Below the pieces are notes generated by a model that worked only from the letters and a program-made list of their open reading frames with translations, had not been told where the DNA came from and made no database searches. Below, piece after piece: positions 5,698 through 13,223 of a DNA stretch of 64,000 nucleotides. Every line of letters starts with the position of its first letter. Position 1 is the stretch's first letter. The position numbers were made by a program, and so were the translations under genes. The stretch is from Variovorax sp. V93 (GTDB taxonomy: Bacteria > Pseudomonadota > Gammaproteobacteria > Burkholderiales > Burkholderiaceae_C), in contig NZ_AP028670.1 of the NCBI RefSeq assembly GCF_041154485.1, positions 310,001 to 374,000 on the forward strand, read 5' to 3'.

Positions 5698-7734
5698 ATG
5701 AGCACCATGACGCCGTTCTCCAAGATCCTCGTTGCCAACCGAGGCGAGATTGCGCTGCGTGTCATGCGCAGCGCGAAGATCCTCGGATACCGCACCGTGG
5801 CCGTGTACTCTTCCGCTGACGCGCGGGCCGCCCACGTGGCTGCGGCGGACCAGGCCGTCTGCATCGGCGAGCCGCTTCCCGCGCAGTCTTATCTGCGCAT
5901 CCCCGCCATCATCGATGCGGCGCGTGCGAGCGGTGCCGATGCGGTGCATCCGGGCTACGGATTCCTCGCGGAAAACGAAGACTTCGCCGCGGCCTGCCGC
6001 GAGTCAGGACTGGTTTTCATCGGCCCGTCGCCGGAAGCGATCCGGGCGATGGGGGACAAGGCCGGCGCCAAGCAGTTGATGATGCAGGCCGGCGTGCCGT
6101 GCATTCCCGGCTACCTGGGCGAGGACCAGAGCGAGCAGCGCCTGGCCGACGAAGCCGCCCGGCTGGGCTACCCCGTGATGATCAAGGCCACTGCCGGCGG
6201 CGGTGGTCGCGGCATGCGGCTGGTGAAGTCGCATGGCGAATTCGTGGAGTTGCTGCGCGGTGCACAGTCGGAGGCGAAGAATGCCTTCGGCAATGCCACC
6301 GTGCTCCTGGAGCGCGCCATCGTGGAGCCGCGCCACATCGAGATCCAGGTGTTCGCCGATCGCCACGGCAACGCGCTGCACCTCGGAGAGCGCGACTGCT
6401 CGGTGCAGCGGCGCCACCAGAAGGTGATCGAGGAGGCGCCGTCGCCAGCGGTCGACGCGCAGCTGCGCGCGCGCATGGGGGCCACCGCAGTGGCTGCGGT
6501 CAAAGCGATCGGCTACGAGGGCGCGGGGACGCTGGAGTTCCTGCTGGACCGCGATGGCAACTACTATTTCATGGAGATGAACACCCGGCTGCAAGTGGAG
6601 CATCCGGTGACCGAGGCGATCACGGGGCTTGACCTCGTGGAGTGGCAACTTCGGGTGGCCGCCGGCGAGCCGCTGCCGCTGGCGCAGGAGGACATCCGAT
6701 TTCAGGGCCATGCCATCGAGGTGCGCCTGTGCGCAGAGGACGTGCCCGCCGGGTTCATGCCGCAGAGTGGGACGATGCGGCGCTGGCAACCGCCGCATGG
6801 GTTGCGCGTCGAGCACGCCCTTGGCGATGGCGCCGTCATTCCGCCCTGCTACGACTCCATGATCGCGAAACTGATCGCCCACGGACGCAGCCGCGACGAA
6901 GCCCGGCGCAAGCTGCTGCGCGGGCTGCAGGACACCGTGGCGCTCGGCGTTCGCACCAACCAGGATTTCCTCGCCCGCTGCCTGGCACAGCCCGTGTTCG
7001 CGGCCGGCGGTGCGACCACGGCCTTCATTGCGCAGCATGAGGGCGAGCTCCTGCAGCCAGAGGAAGCCGCGGGCACCGGCGCCGCACTCATCGGCGCCTG
7101 GCTGCTGTACGAAACCGCGGGCGAGGCCAGGCAAGGGGCCGGCAGCCGCAGGCTTGCGCATGGGCTGCCGATCGGGATGCGCTTCTCGCTGGACGGGAGC
7201 GATTGCCAGGTCGGCGTGTCCCAGACCCGGGCGCAGGTCTTCACGCTCACGGCGAACGGAGTCGAGCACGTTCTGGAGGCCATCGCCCTCGGCGAGCATG
7301 ACGCGCGATTCATCCTCGACGGCGTGATGGACAGCACCGTGTTCGACCGTGACGACAGCAGCCTCTGGCTGCGCTATGCAGGGCACCCCCACGCTTTGGA
7401 AGACCGCACTCGTTCCGCGCCGGCGCGGCGCGAAGACGGCGGCGGCGACGGCCGGGTGCGCGCATCCATGAATGGACGCGTGATCGCCTTGCATGCTGCA
7501 CCGGGGGACAAGGTGACGGCGGGCCAGCCCCTGGTGACGCTCGAAGCCATGAAGATGGAGCACGTCCACAACGCCTGCGCCACGGGAACCCTGCTGGCCG
7601 TGCACGTGGCCGTTGGCGACCAGGTCGAGGCGCAGCGCGTCGTGGCGGAGATTCGGGCCGAGGCACCATCAACCGGCCCGACAGGCGCCATGCCATCGGC
7701 ACCGGTGTCATCGCCGGCCGGGGGCAATTCGTGA
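5698..7734 (+). CDS. acyl-CoA carboxylase biotin carboxylase/BCCP (alpha) subunit
   Basis: A 678-residue alpha chain that carboxylates its own biotin using ATP and bicarbonate. Domains: biotin carboxylase N-terminal (about 8-115, ILVANRGEIALRV), ATP-grasp (about 120-320, glycine loop TAGGGGRGM and MNTRLQVEHPVTE), biotin carboxylase C-terminal (about 340-445), a linker or BT region, and a C-terminal biotinyl domain with the acceptor Lys in EAMKMEH (about 620). The length fits MCC/geranyl-CoA carboxylase alpha chains (650-680). It sits 18 bp after the beta subunit and is preceded by AAGGAAG, so the two should be co-translated. The substrate is set by the partner chain. Confidence 0.93.
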   Translation: MSTMTPFSKILVANRGEIALRVMRSAKILGYRTVAVYSSADARAAHVAAADQAVCIGEPLPAQSYLRIPAIIDAARASGADAVHPGYGFLAENEDFAAACRESGLVFIGPSPEAIRAMGDKAGAKQLMMQAGVPCIPGYLGEDQSEQRLADEAARLGYPVMIKATAGGGGRGMRLVKSHGEFVELLRGAQSEAKNAFGNATVLLERAIVEPRHIEIQVFADRHGNALHLGERDCSVQRRHQKVIEEAPSPAVDAQLRARMGATAVAAVKAIGYEGAGTLEFLLDRDGNYYFMEMNTRLQVEHPVTEAITGLDLVEWQLRVAAGEPLPLAQEDIRFQGHAIEVRLCAEDVPAGFMPQSGTMRRWQPPHGLRVEHALGDGAVIPPCYDSMIAKLIAHGRSRDEARRKLLRGLQDTVALGVRTNQDFLARCLAQPVFAAGGATTAFIAQHEGELLQPEEAAGTGAALIGAWLLYETAGEARQGAGSRRLAHGLPIGMRFSLDGSDCQVGVSQTRAQVFTLTANGVEHVLEAIALGEHDARFILDGVMDSTVFDRDDSSLWLRYAGHPHALEDRTRSAPARREDGGGDGRVRASMNGRVIALHAAPGDKVTAGQPLVTLEAMKMEHVHNACATGTLLAVHVAVGDQVEAQRVVAEIRAEAPSTGPTGAMPSAPVSSPAGGNS

Positions 7735-7863
7735 ACTTGTTTGCAGAATTGGTTTTAAGTGATAAACATCTGCCGCGACAGGATGTACTTGAAGCTACAT
7801 TTTGTAGACCAAGAACCGCCGGCATTTTTTGGTCACCGCAAGAGCCGGCAATCGGAGAATCGA

Positions 7864-8139
7864 ATGCCTCTCCTGTTCCTGATGAGGCTGCAGCATGTGC
7901 AGCTTCCGGTGCGAGTGGCCGACCCGGAGGATGTCCGGTGTGTCTCGGTGCTGCTGGCCACGGGTCTGATCGAAGCCGAGATCAAGGCGCTCAGGTCGAG
8001 CGCGCGATACGCCGCATCACAGGTGGCGACGGTGATCCGCATCACCGAGGACGGCCTGGCCGAGATCGCGAAGATGGGCGACGTCCCGGAACTCGTGAAG
8101 ACCTCCATGCGGTTCGCCCGGGGATTGCGCCTGATGTGA
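7864..8139 (+). CDS. small conserved-looking protein of unknown function
   Basis: A 91-residue product starting MPLLFLMRLQHVQLPVRVAD, with no signal peptide or membrane span. The second half is regular alpha/beta (SSARYAASQVATVIRITEDG, then LAEIAKMGDVPELVKTSMRF). The ATG at 7864 is preceded by GGAGA at a workable distance, and an in-frame upstream extension to 7759 lacks coding character. It lies 130 bp after the carboxylase alpha gene in the same direction, possibly on the same transcript. The fold is not recognised. It has no clear operon partner downstream, because the next gene is convergent. Confidence 0.5.
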   Translation: MPLLFLMRLQHVQLPVRVADPEDVRCVSVLLATGLIEAEIKALRSSARYAASQVATVIRITEDGLAEIAKMGDVPELVKTSMRFARGLRLM

Positions 8140-8343
8140 CCGCGGGCGCAGCGGCTGCGCTGGGCGCGTCGGCGGCGGTCCGAACCATGGACCTCCCTCG
8201 TGCAGCAAAAGATGATGTACGCACAGATATTGGCGGACGTGCTGGGGATACCTCTGCGCGGGCAGGCCAAGTTCTCATAGCTCGGCACCTGCGGCAGAAT
8301 TTTTCGGTCGCGCGGCACTTCGCGGCCCGCGAATCCGCTGCGC

Positions 8344-9030
8344 TTACTCGGTCAGTGCGCGCCGCACGTCGTCCTGCAAGCTGCGCAGGTGGCTGCGCAT
8401 GGCCTCGCGGGCGCGCCCGGCATCGCGAGAGCGCAGGGCCGCGACGATCTCGCCATGCTCGTCGTGGTTCTCGCGCTGGCGATGCAGCGGGCTGTGCAGG
8501 CGGAAAAGCCGGGCGTTGACCCGCAGTTCCTCCACCAGCCGCGGAAACACCACGTTGCCGCTGGCGCTTGCAATGACCAGATGGAAATGATCGTCGAAAT
8601 GAAAATGCTCGATCTCGCTGTGCTCGCCGCTGTGCAACGCCTTGCCTTGGGCTTCCAGCTCGTCGATCTGCGCATCGGTGATCTTGGCCACCGCGAGGGC
8701 AATGCATTCGCACTCGATCACCTCGCGGGCACGCATGCAGTCGAAGTACTCCTTGGTGCCGAGCGCCCGAACGGCATAGGAACGTGCATCGCGCCGCACC
8801 AGCAGGCCCTCGCCGGCCAGTCGTACCAGTGCCTCGCGCATCGGCGTGCGGGAGATGCGCAGTTCCTCCGCCAGGCGTGCCTCCTGCAGCGGGCTGCCCG
8901 CCGAGATCTGGCGGTCGAGGATGAGCGTGCGCAGTCGCGCGTAGGCCTGCTCGGCCAGGCTGGCGGAGCGAACCTCCAGCGGAGCGATCGTGATGGTGGC
9001 GGGTTGCGTAGGGCTGGGAAGGCTGGGCAT
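8344..9030 (-). CDS. GntR-family (FadR/FCD) transcriptional regulator
   Basis: A 228-residue regulator: N-terminal winged helix (LAEQAYARLRTLILDRQISA, then LAEELRISRTPMREALVRL as the HTH) and a C-terminal all-helical FCD ligand domain. That domain carries the metal/ligand residues of the family (RAREVIECE, FHFDDHFH, REN HDEHGEI). FCD regulators usually sense a metabolite of the operon they control and repress it. It is the last gene of a five-gene leftward group with hydantoinase, ABC transporter and DapA-like genes, so it likely controls that regulon through the GTATAC sites at 13157-13179. An upstream GTG at 9051 is an alternative start; neither has a clear ribosome-binding site. Confidence 0.88.
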   Translation of the reverse strand: MPSLPSPTQPATITIAPLEVRSASLAEQAYARLRTLILDRQISAGSPLQEARLAEELRISRTPMREALVRLAGEGLLVRRDARSYAVRALGTKEYFDCMRAREVIECECIALAVAKITDAQIDELEAQGKALHSGEHSEIEHFHFDDHFHLVIASASGNVVFPRLVEELRVNARLFRLHSPLHRQRENHDEHGEIVAALRSRDAGRAREAMRSHLRSLQDDVRRALTE

Positions 9031-9095
9031 GCGGAGAACGGCGAAGGCCACGGGCGGGCAAGCTTAGCAGGGCCTGGCGGCGCGCACCGATGGCC

Positions 9096-10556
9096 TCACA
9101 GCCACTTGGCGAGCGGATTGCCGTCGTTCGGCGCGCGCGGCCGCAGGCACGGCAGGAACTCGCCCGATCCGGGCTCGGCCTGGAACACGCCGTCCTGCCA
9201 CACCACGCGGCCGCGTGACACCGTGAGGCCGGGCCAGGCGCGCAGCTTCATGCCCTCGTAGGGCGTGTAGTCGGCGGCGTGATGCAGCATCTCGTTGCTC
9301 AGCAGCTTCTCCTCGCCCTCGGCGAAGAGGTCCCACACGACGAAGTCGGCATCGCTGCCGACCGCGATCGTGCCCTTGCGCGGGTACAGGCCGTAGAGCC
9401 GCGCGGGATTGGTGGCCGTGAGCTCGACGAAGCGGTGGATGTCGATGCGCCCCTTCAGCACGCCCTCGCTCATGAGCAGCGGCAGGCGCGTCTCCACGCC
9501 GGGGATGCCGTTGGGGATGCGGTCGAAGGAGGCGTTGTCGCCGGCCACCCGCTTGCCGTCGGGGCCATTCATGTTGAAAGGTGCGTGGTCGGACGAGACG
9601 ATCGTGAAGAGGCCGCTGGCGAGACCGTTCCAGATGAAAGGCTGGTTCGCCTTGTCGCGCGGCGGCGGGCTGCAGATGCAGCGCGCGCCGTGCATCGGGT
9701 CGTCCGGATCGATGCCGAGGTCCTCGGCGCTGAGGAACAGGTACTGCGGGCAGGTCTCGGCATGGATCGGGAGGCCGCGCCCGCGCGCCCAGTGGATCTG
9801 CTCGACCGCCTCGCGGCCCGAGACGTGGACGATCAGGATCGGCGTGTCGACCAACTCCGCGAGCGCGATCGCGCGATGCGTCGCCTCGCGCTCCACCGCC
9901 ATCGGCCGCGAGCTCGCGTGGTAGCGCGGCGCGGTCAGGCCCGCCTCGAGCAACTGCTCGGTGAGCCAGGCGATGCAGTCGCTGTTCTCGGCGTGGATCA
10001 TCGTCATGGCCCCGTGGCGGCGCGCGGTGGCGAGCACCTCGAGGATCTGCCGGTCCTCGAGCTTGAGGTCGTCGTAGGTCATGTAGATCTTGAAGGAGGT
10101 GTACCCCTTCTCGATCAGCATCGGCAGCTCGCGCTGCGTCACGTCGCGCGTGGCATCGGCGACGATCAGGTGGAAGGCGTAGTCGATCACCGCCTTGCCC
10201 TCGGCGCGGCGGTGGTAGTCGTCGACCGCCTCCTGGACGCTGCGGCCCTTCTGCTGTGCCGCGAAGGGAAGCACGGTGGTGGTGCCGCCGCAGGCCGCGG
10301 AACGCGTGCCCGAGAGGAAGTCGTCGGCGAAGCGCGAGCCGTCGCTGGTGGGCTGGTCGAAGTGGCAATGGCCGTCGACGCCGCCCGGCGTCACGAGCCG
10401 GCCACGCGCATCGATCTCGCGCGCGGCGCCGGCCTCGAGCCCTTGGGCGATGGCGCAGATGCGCCCGTCCCGCACGCCGATGTCGGCGGTATAGCGGTCG
10501 CCGACGGTGGCGATGTCGGCGTTGCGCAGGATCAGGTCGTAGCGGGTGGTGTTCAT
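9096..10556 (-). CDS. dihydropyrimidinase/D-hydantoinase-like amidohydrolase
   Basis: A 486-residue cyclic-amidase of the dinuclear-metal amidohydrolase superfamily, expected to open a hydantoin, dihydropyrimidine or related cyclic imide ring. The metal ligands are visible in order: GHCHFD (His pair), the carbamylated Lys in TSFKIYMTY, HAE, HVSG and the catalytic Asp in SSDHAP. The length matches hydantoinases (460-490). The start is the ATG at 10556, 14 bp after the ABC permease stop, so it belongs to the same leftward operon. Because the neighbours encode a DapA-like lyase, a polar amino-acid transporter and an imino/opine-type dehydrogenase, the substrate is more likely an imported cyclic amino-acid derivative than uracil. 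The family call is firm and the substrate open. Confidence 0.88.
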   Translation of the reverse strand: MNTTRYDLILRNADIATVGDRYTADIGVRDGRICAIAQGLEAGAAREIDARGRLVTPGGVDGHCHFDQPTSDGSRFADDFLSGTRSAACGGTTTVLPFAAQQKGRSVQEAVDDYHRRAEGKAVIDYAFHLIVADATRDVTQRELPMLIEKGYTSFKIYMTYDDLKLEDRQILEVLATARRHGAMTMIHAENSDCIAWLTEQLLEAGLTAPRYHASSRPMAVEREATHRAIALAELVDTPILIVHVSGREAVEQIHWARGRGLPIHAETCPQYLFLSAEDLGIDPDDPMHGARCICSPPPRDKANQPFIWNGLASGLFTIVSSDHAPFNMNGPDGKRVAGDNASFDRIPNGIPGVETRLPLLMSEGVLKGRIDIHRFVELTATNPARLYGLYPRKGTIAVGSDADFVVWDLFAEGEEKLLSNEMLHHAADYTPYEGMKLRAWPGLTVSRGRVVWQDGVFQAEPGSGEFLPCLRPRAPNDGNPLAKWL

Positions 10557-10570
10557 GGCGCGGGGTGGCT

Positions 10571-11290
10571 TCAGCGCTGCTCGAGCGCGGGTTCGGCGGG
10601 GATCGGCGGCGCGCCGGCGTCGCCGTGGGCTCGGCCATAGTGGCGCTCGATGCGGCGCTGGATGAAGTCCCAGGCGGTGGTCATCAGCAGGTAGTAGATC
10701 GCCGCCACGATGAACAGCTCGAGCACCATGAACTTCTCCTGGATCAGCACCTGGGTGCGCCGCAGCAGCTCCTCCATCGAGATCACGGAAGTGATCGAGG
10801 TGGTCTTGAGCAGCCCGTTGATGCTGTTGCCGAGCGTCGGCACGATCAACCGCATCGCCTGCGGCATCACGATGTAGCGCATGGTCTGCGCGCTGCTGAA
10901 GCCCACGGCGCGCGCGGCGTTGGTCTGGCCCGGGGGAACCGACTGGATGCCGCCGCGCACGATCTCCGCCAGGTAGGCGGCTTCGTTGAGGATCAGCCCG
11001 AGCAGCGCCGACTCGATGACCGAGAGCTTCAGCCCGAGCTGCGGCAGTCCCGTGTAGATGATGATCAGCTGCACCAGCAGCGGCGTACCGCGGAACACCC
11101 AGATGTAGAAGTGCGCCGGCGCGCACAGCCAGCGGCGGCTCGACAGCCGCGCCAGCGCCAGCGCGAAGCCCACGACGAGGCCGCCTGCGATGGCCGCGAG
11201 CGTGAGCCACAGCGTGGTCACCGCGCCGCTGAGGAGGTACGGATTGAACAGGTAGTCGACGAACCCCGACCAGCTCCAGCCTTGTCCCAT
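10571..11290 (-). CDS. polar amino acid ABC transporter permease
   Basis: Inner-membrane permease (239 residues) of the HisM/GlnP type. Five hydrophobic spans are visible, the first about 20-45. The ATPase-coupling EAA loop reads AARAVGFSSAQTMRYIVMPQA. The C-terminus is a charged cytoplasmic tail. Only one permease gene is present, so the transporter would use a homodimer. It is encoded between the receptor gene and the hydantoinase, with 40-bp and 14-bp gaps. The partner ATPase lies in the divergent operon at 17433-18167. The transported solute should be the substrate of the surrounding enzymes. Confidence 0.9.
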   Translation of the reverse strand: MGQGWSWSGFVDYLFNPYLLSGAVTTLWLTLAAIAGGLVVGFALALARLSSRRWLCAPAHFYIWVFRGTPLLVQLIIIYTGLPQLGLKLSVIESALLGLILNEAAYLAEIVRGGIQSVPPGQTNAARAVGFSSAQTMRYIVMPQAMRLIVPTLGNSINGLLKTTSITSVISMEELLRRTQVLIQEKFMVLELFIVAAIYYLLMTTAWDFIQRRIERHYGRAHGDAGAPPIPAEPALEQR

Positions 11291-11330
11291 GAGCGTTCCT
11301 TCGCGTGCCTGATGGCGTTGGCGCCGGGCC

Positions 11331-12161
11331 TCAGCCCGCCGGGCCCTTGACGGCCACCGCGCCGTCCACCGACTTGACGCCGTACTGGTCGAACAGCTTC
11401 TGGAAGCTGCCGTCGGCCTTCATGTCGTTCATGGCCTTCGCGATGGCGGCGGCGAGGTCCTTGTTGCGCGTGGCCAGCGCCACGGGCGTGGGGAACAGGC
11501 CGTGCAGCACGCGATCGAAATCGCCGCGCTTCTGGTATTCGGCGCCGGTCGAGTCGATCGACAGCGCCACCTCGACCTGGCCCGCGCGCAGCGCCTGGAA
11601 CGCCATCGCGAAGTTCTCGAAGGTGCGGATGTTCATGCCCTTGAGCCCCTTGTCGGTGAGCTGCTTGTCGAGCTCGCGCGCCTTGCGCTCCTCGAAGCCG
11701 CCGAGCTCCACGCCGATGCTCTTGCCCGAGAGGTCGTCCACCTTGGCGATCTTCAGCGGGTTGGACTTGGCCGTGCTGATGCTGATCGCCTGGTCTTCGT
11801 AGACCAGCATCTGCATCAGCTTCGCGCGCTCGTCGGTGTAGAAGATGCCCGTGTTGATCACGTCCCAGCGCCCGGCCTGCAGGCCCGGGATCATGGCCGA
11901 GAACTCGATGCGCACGTACTCGGGCGTGAGGCACAGGCGCTTGGCGATCTGCTCGCCGAGCTCCACGCGCATGCCCTTGAGCGCGCCCGTCTGGTCGACG
12001 AACTGCATCGGCGGCAGTGTCGGGTTGACCGACATGACGAGCGTGCCCTTCTTGACCAGCGCGGAGTCCGGCACCGGCGACTTGCAGGCCTGGGCCTGCG
12101 CGGTGCCCGCGGCAAGCAGGGCCAGAAGCGACGCGGACACGAGTGTGGGGAGCAGTTTCAT
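11331..12161 (-). CDS. ABC transporter periplasmic solute-binding protein (polar amino acid type)
   Basis: A 276-residue secreted receptor of the SBP_bac_3 family. A cleavable signal peptide (residues 1-23, ending TAQAQA) is followed by two alternating lobes, with the typical TLVMSVNPTLPPMQFVD start and the GRWDVINTGIFYTDERA segment that usually touches the ligand amino or carboxyl group. A strong GGAGG ribosome-binding site precedes the ATG at 12161. It would feed the permease encoded downstream. Two Cys in the first lobe (residues 26 and about 77) could form a disulfide. The exact ligand cannot be read from sequence. Confidence 0.9.
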   Translation of the reverse strand: MKLLPTLVSASLLALLAAGTAQAQACKSPVPDSALVKKGTLVMSVNPTLPPMQFVDQTGALKGMRVELGEQIAKRLCLTPEYVRIEFSAMIPGLQAGRWDVINTGIFYTDERAKLMQMLVYEDQAISISTAKSNPLKIAKVDDLSGKSIGVELGGFEERKARELDKQLTDKGLKGMNIRTFENFAMAFQALRAGQVEVALSIDSTGAEYQKRGDFDRVLHGLFPTPVALATRNKDLAAAIAKAMNDMKADGSFQKLFDQYGVKSVDGAVAVKGPAG

Positions 12162-12216
12162 GGTGGATTCCTCCTGGAAGTGGACGGGTCGGCGAAAAGG
12201 TGTCTGGAACCGGCGC

Positions 12217-13113
12217 TCAGGCCCGGATCGAATCGATCAGCGCCAGCCGCTCGAGCTCGCGGCGCAGGTCGGCCGCATCGGCGTCGGGCAGCGGCAGCCG
12301 CGGCGCACGGGGCTTGCCCACGGGCAGGCCCATCATCGCCAGGCCCTCCTTGGAGGCCGCGACGTAGCGGTGGCCGCCGACCCAGCGCACGATCGGCAGC
12401 ATCTCCTTGTAGAGCGCGAGCGCCGCGGGCATGTCGCGCTCGTCGGCCACGAGCTCGAACAGGCGAGCCGACATCTTCGGGATCAGGTTCGAACACACGG
12501 CCACCCAGCCCTGTGCGCCGAGCCAGAACGACTCGTAGCCCAGGATGCCGGCGAACACCGTCATACGGTCGCCGCAGAGCTCGATGATGTCGCGCACGCG
12601 GGTGACCTCCAGCGTCGACTCCTTGATGTAGCGGCAGTTGTCGATGCGCGAGAGCCGCGCCACCAGTTCGGGCCGGAGGTCCACATTGGCCGTGGCCGGG
12701 TTGTTGTAGACCATGATCGGAATGCCGATCGACTCGCCCACCTTGCGGTAGTGCGCGAACAGTTCGTCATCGGTGGGCGTGCTGTAGAAGGGCGGAATGA
12801 TCATCACGCCGTCGGCGCCCATGCTCTCGGCCTCGCGGCTCAGCCGCACGCACTCGTCCGTCCACTCGGCCCCGGTGCCGATCAGCACCGGCACGCGTTT
12901 TGCTGCGGTGCTCACACAGGTTTCGATCACCAATTGCCGCTCCTCGGGCGTGAGCGACAGAAATTCCCCGGTGCTTCCCAGAGGGATCAGCCCGTGGATG
13001 CCCTGCTCGATCTGCCAGTCGACCAGCCTGCGAAGCGCCGGCACATCGACGTGCTTGCCGTCTGCGGTCATGGGGGTGATGAGCACTGTGTAGGTGCCGC
13101 GAAACGCTGTCAT
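12217..13113 (-). CDS. DapA-family (dihydrodipicolinate synthase/N-acetylneuraminate lyase) enzyme
   Basis: A 298-residue class I aldolase/lyase of the DHDPS/NAL superfamily. Visible features: LGSTGEFLSLTPEE (the GxxGE carboxylate-binding loop), the Tyr in MVYNNPATANV and the Schiff-base Lys in CRYIKESTLEV. The start at 13113 (MTAFRGTYTVLITPM) fits the family; an upstream in-frame start would run through the divergent promoter. It heads the leftward operon. Members next to hydroxyproline- or opine-type dehydrogenases often act as deaminases or lyases on the imine product, for example pyrroline-hydroxy-carboxylate deaminase. That is the favoured, unproven role; housekeeping lysine synthesis is unlikely in this context. 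Confidence 0.88.
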   Translation of the reverse strand: MTAFRGTYTVLITPMTADGKHVDVPALRRLVDWQIEQGIHGLIPLGSTGEFLSLTPEERQLVIETCVSTAAKRVPVLIGTGAEWTDECVRLSREAESMGADGVMIIPPFYSTPTDDELFAHYRKVGESIGIPIMVYNNPATANVDLRPELVARLSRIDNCRYIKESTLEVTRVRDIIELCGDRMTVFAGILGYESFWLGAQGWVAVCSNLIPKMSARLFELVADERDMPAALALYKEMLPIVRWVGGHRYVAASKEGLAMMGLPVGKPRAPRLPLPDADAADLRRELERLALIDSIRA

Positions 13114-13156
13114 TGGTGCGGGTCCTGGCTGAAAAATGGGGATAGCGGGCGATTCG

Positions 13157-13179
13157 GTATACGTGTAGTATACGTATAC
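13157..13179. promoter_or_regulatory. three GTATAC palindromes in the divergent promoter, likely GntR/FCD operator
   Basis: GTATAC occurs at 13157-13162, 13168-13173 and 13174-13179, the last two abutting. It lies 44 bp before the dapA-like start and 45 bp before the dehydrogenase start. Operators of FadR-subfamily GntR regulators are commonly short palindromes with GT..AC or GTATAC cores, and NanR uses repeated GGTATA. The regulator at 8344-9030 is the obvious candidate to bind here. The repeats are seen directly; the binding is inferred. Confidence 0.6.
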
Positions 13180-13223
13180 ATCCGATGTCGTCAACGAACT
13201 TTTTCGCCGTTTCGCCCCCGCTC

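Noticed and set aside
9064..10638. An alternative leftward reading of the hydantoinase region in another frame
   Set aside because: It is an Arg/Pro-rich shifted frame; the frame used has all metal-ligand motifs.
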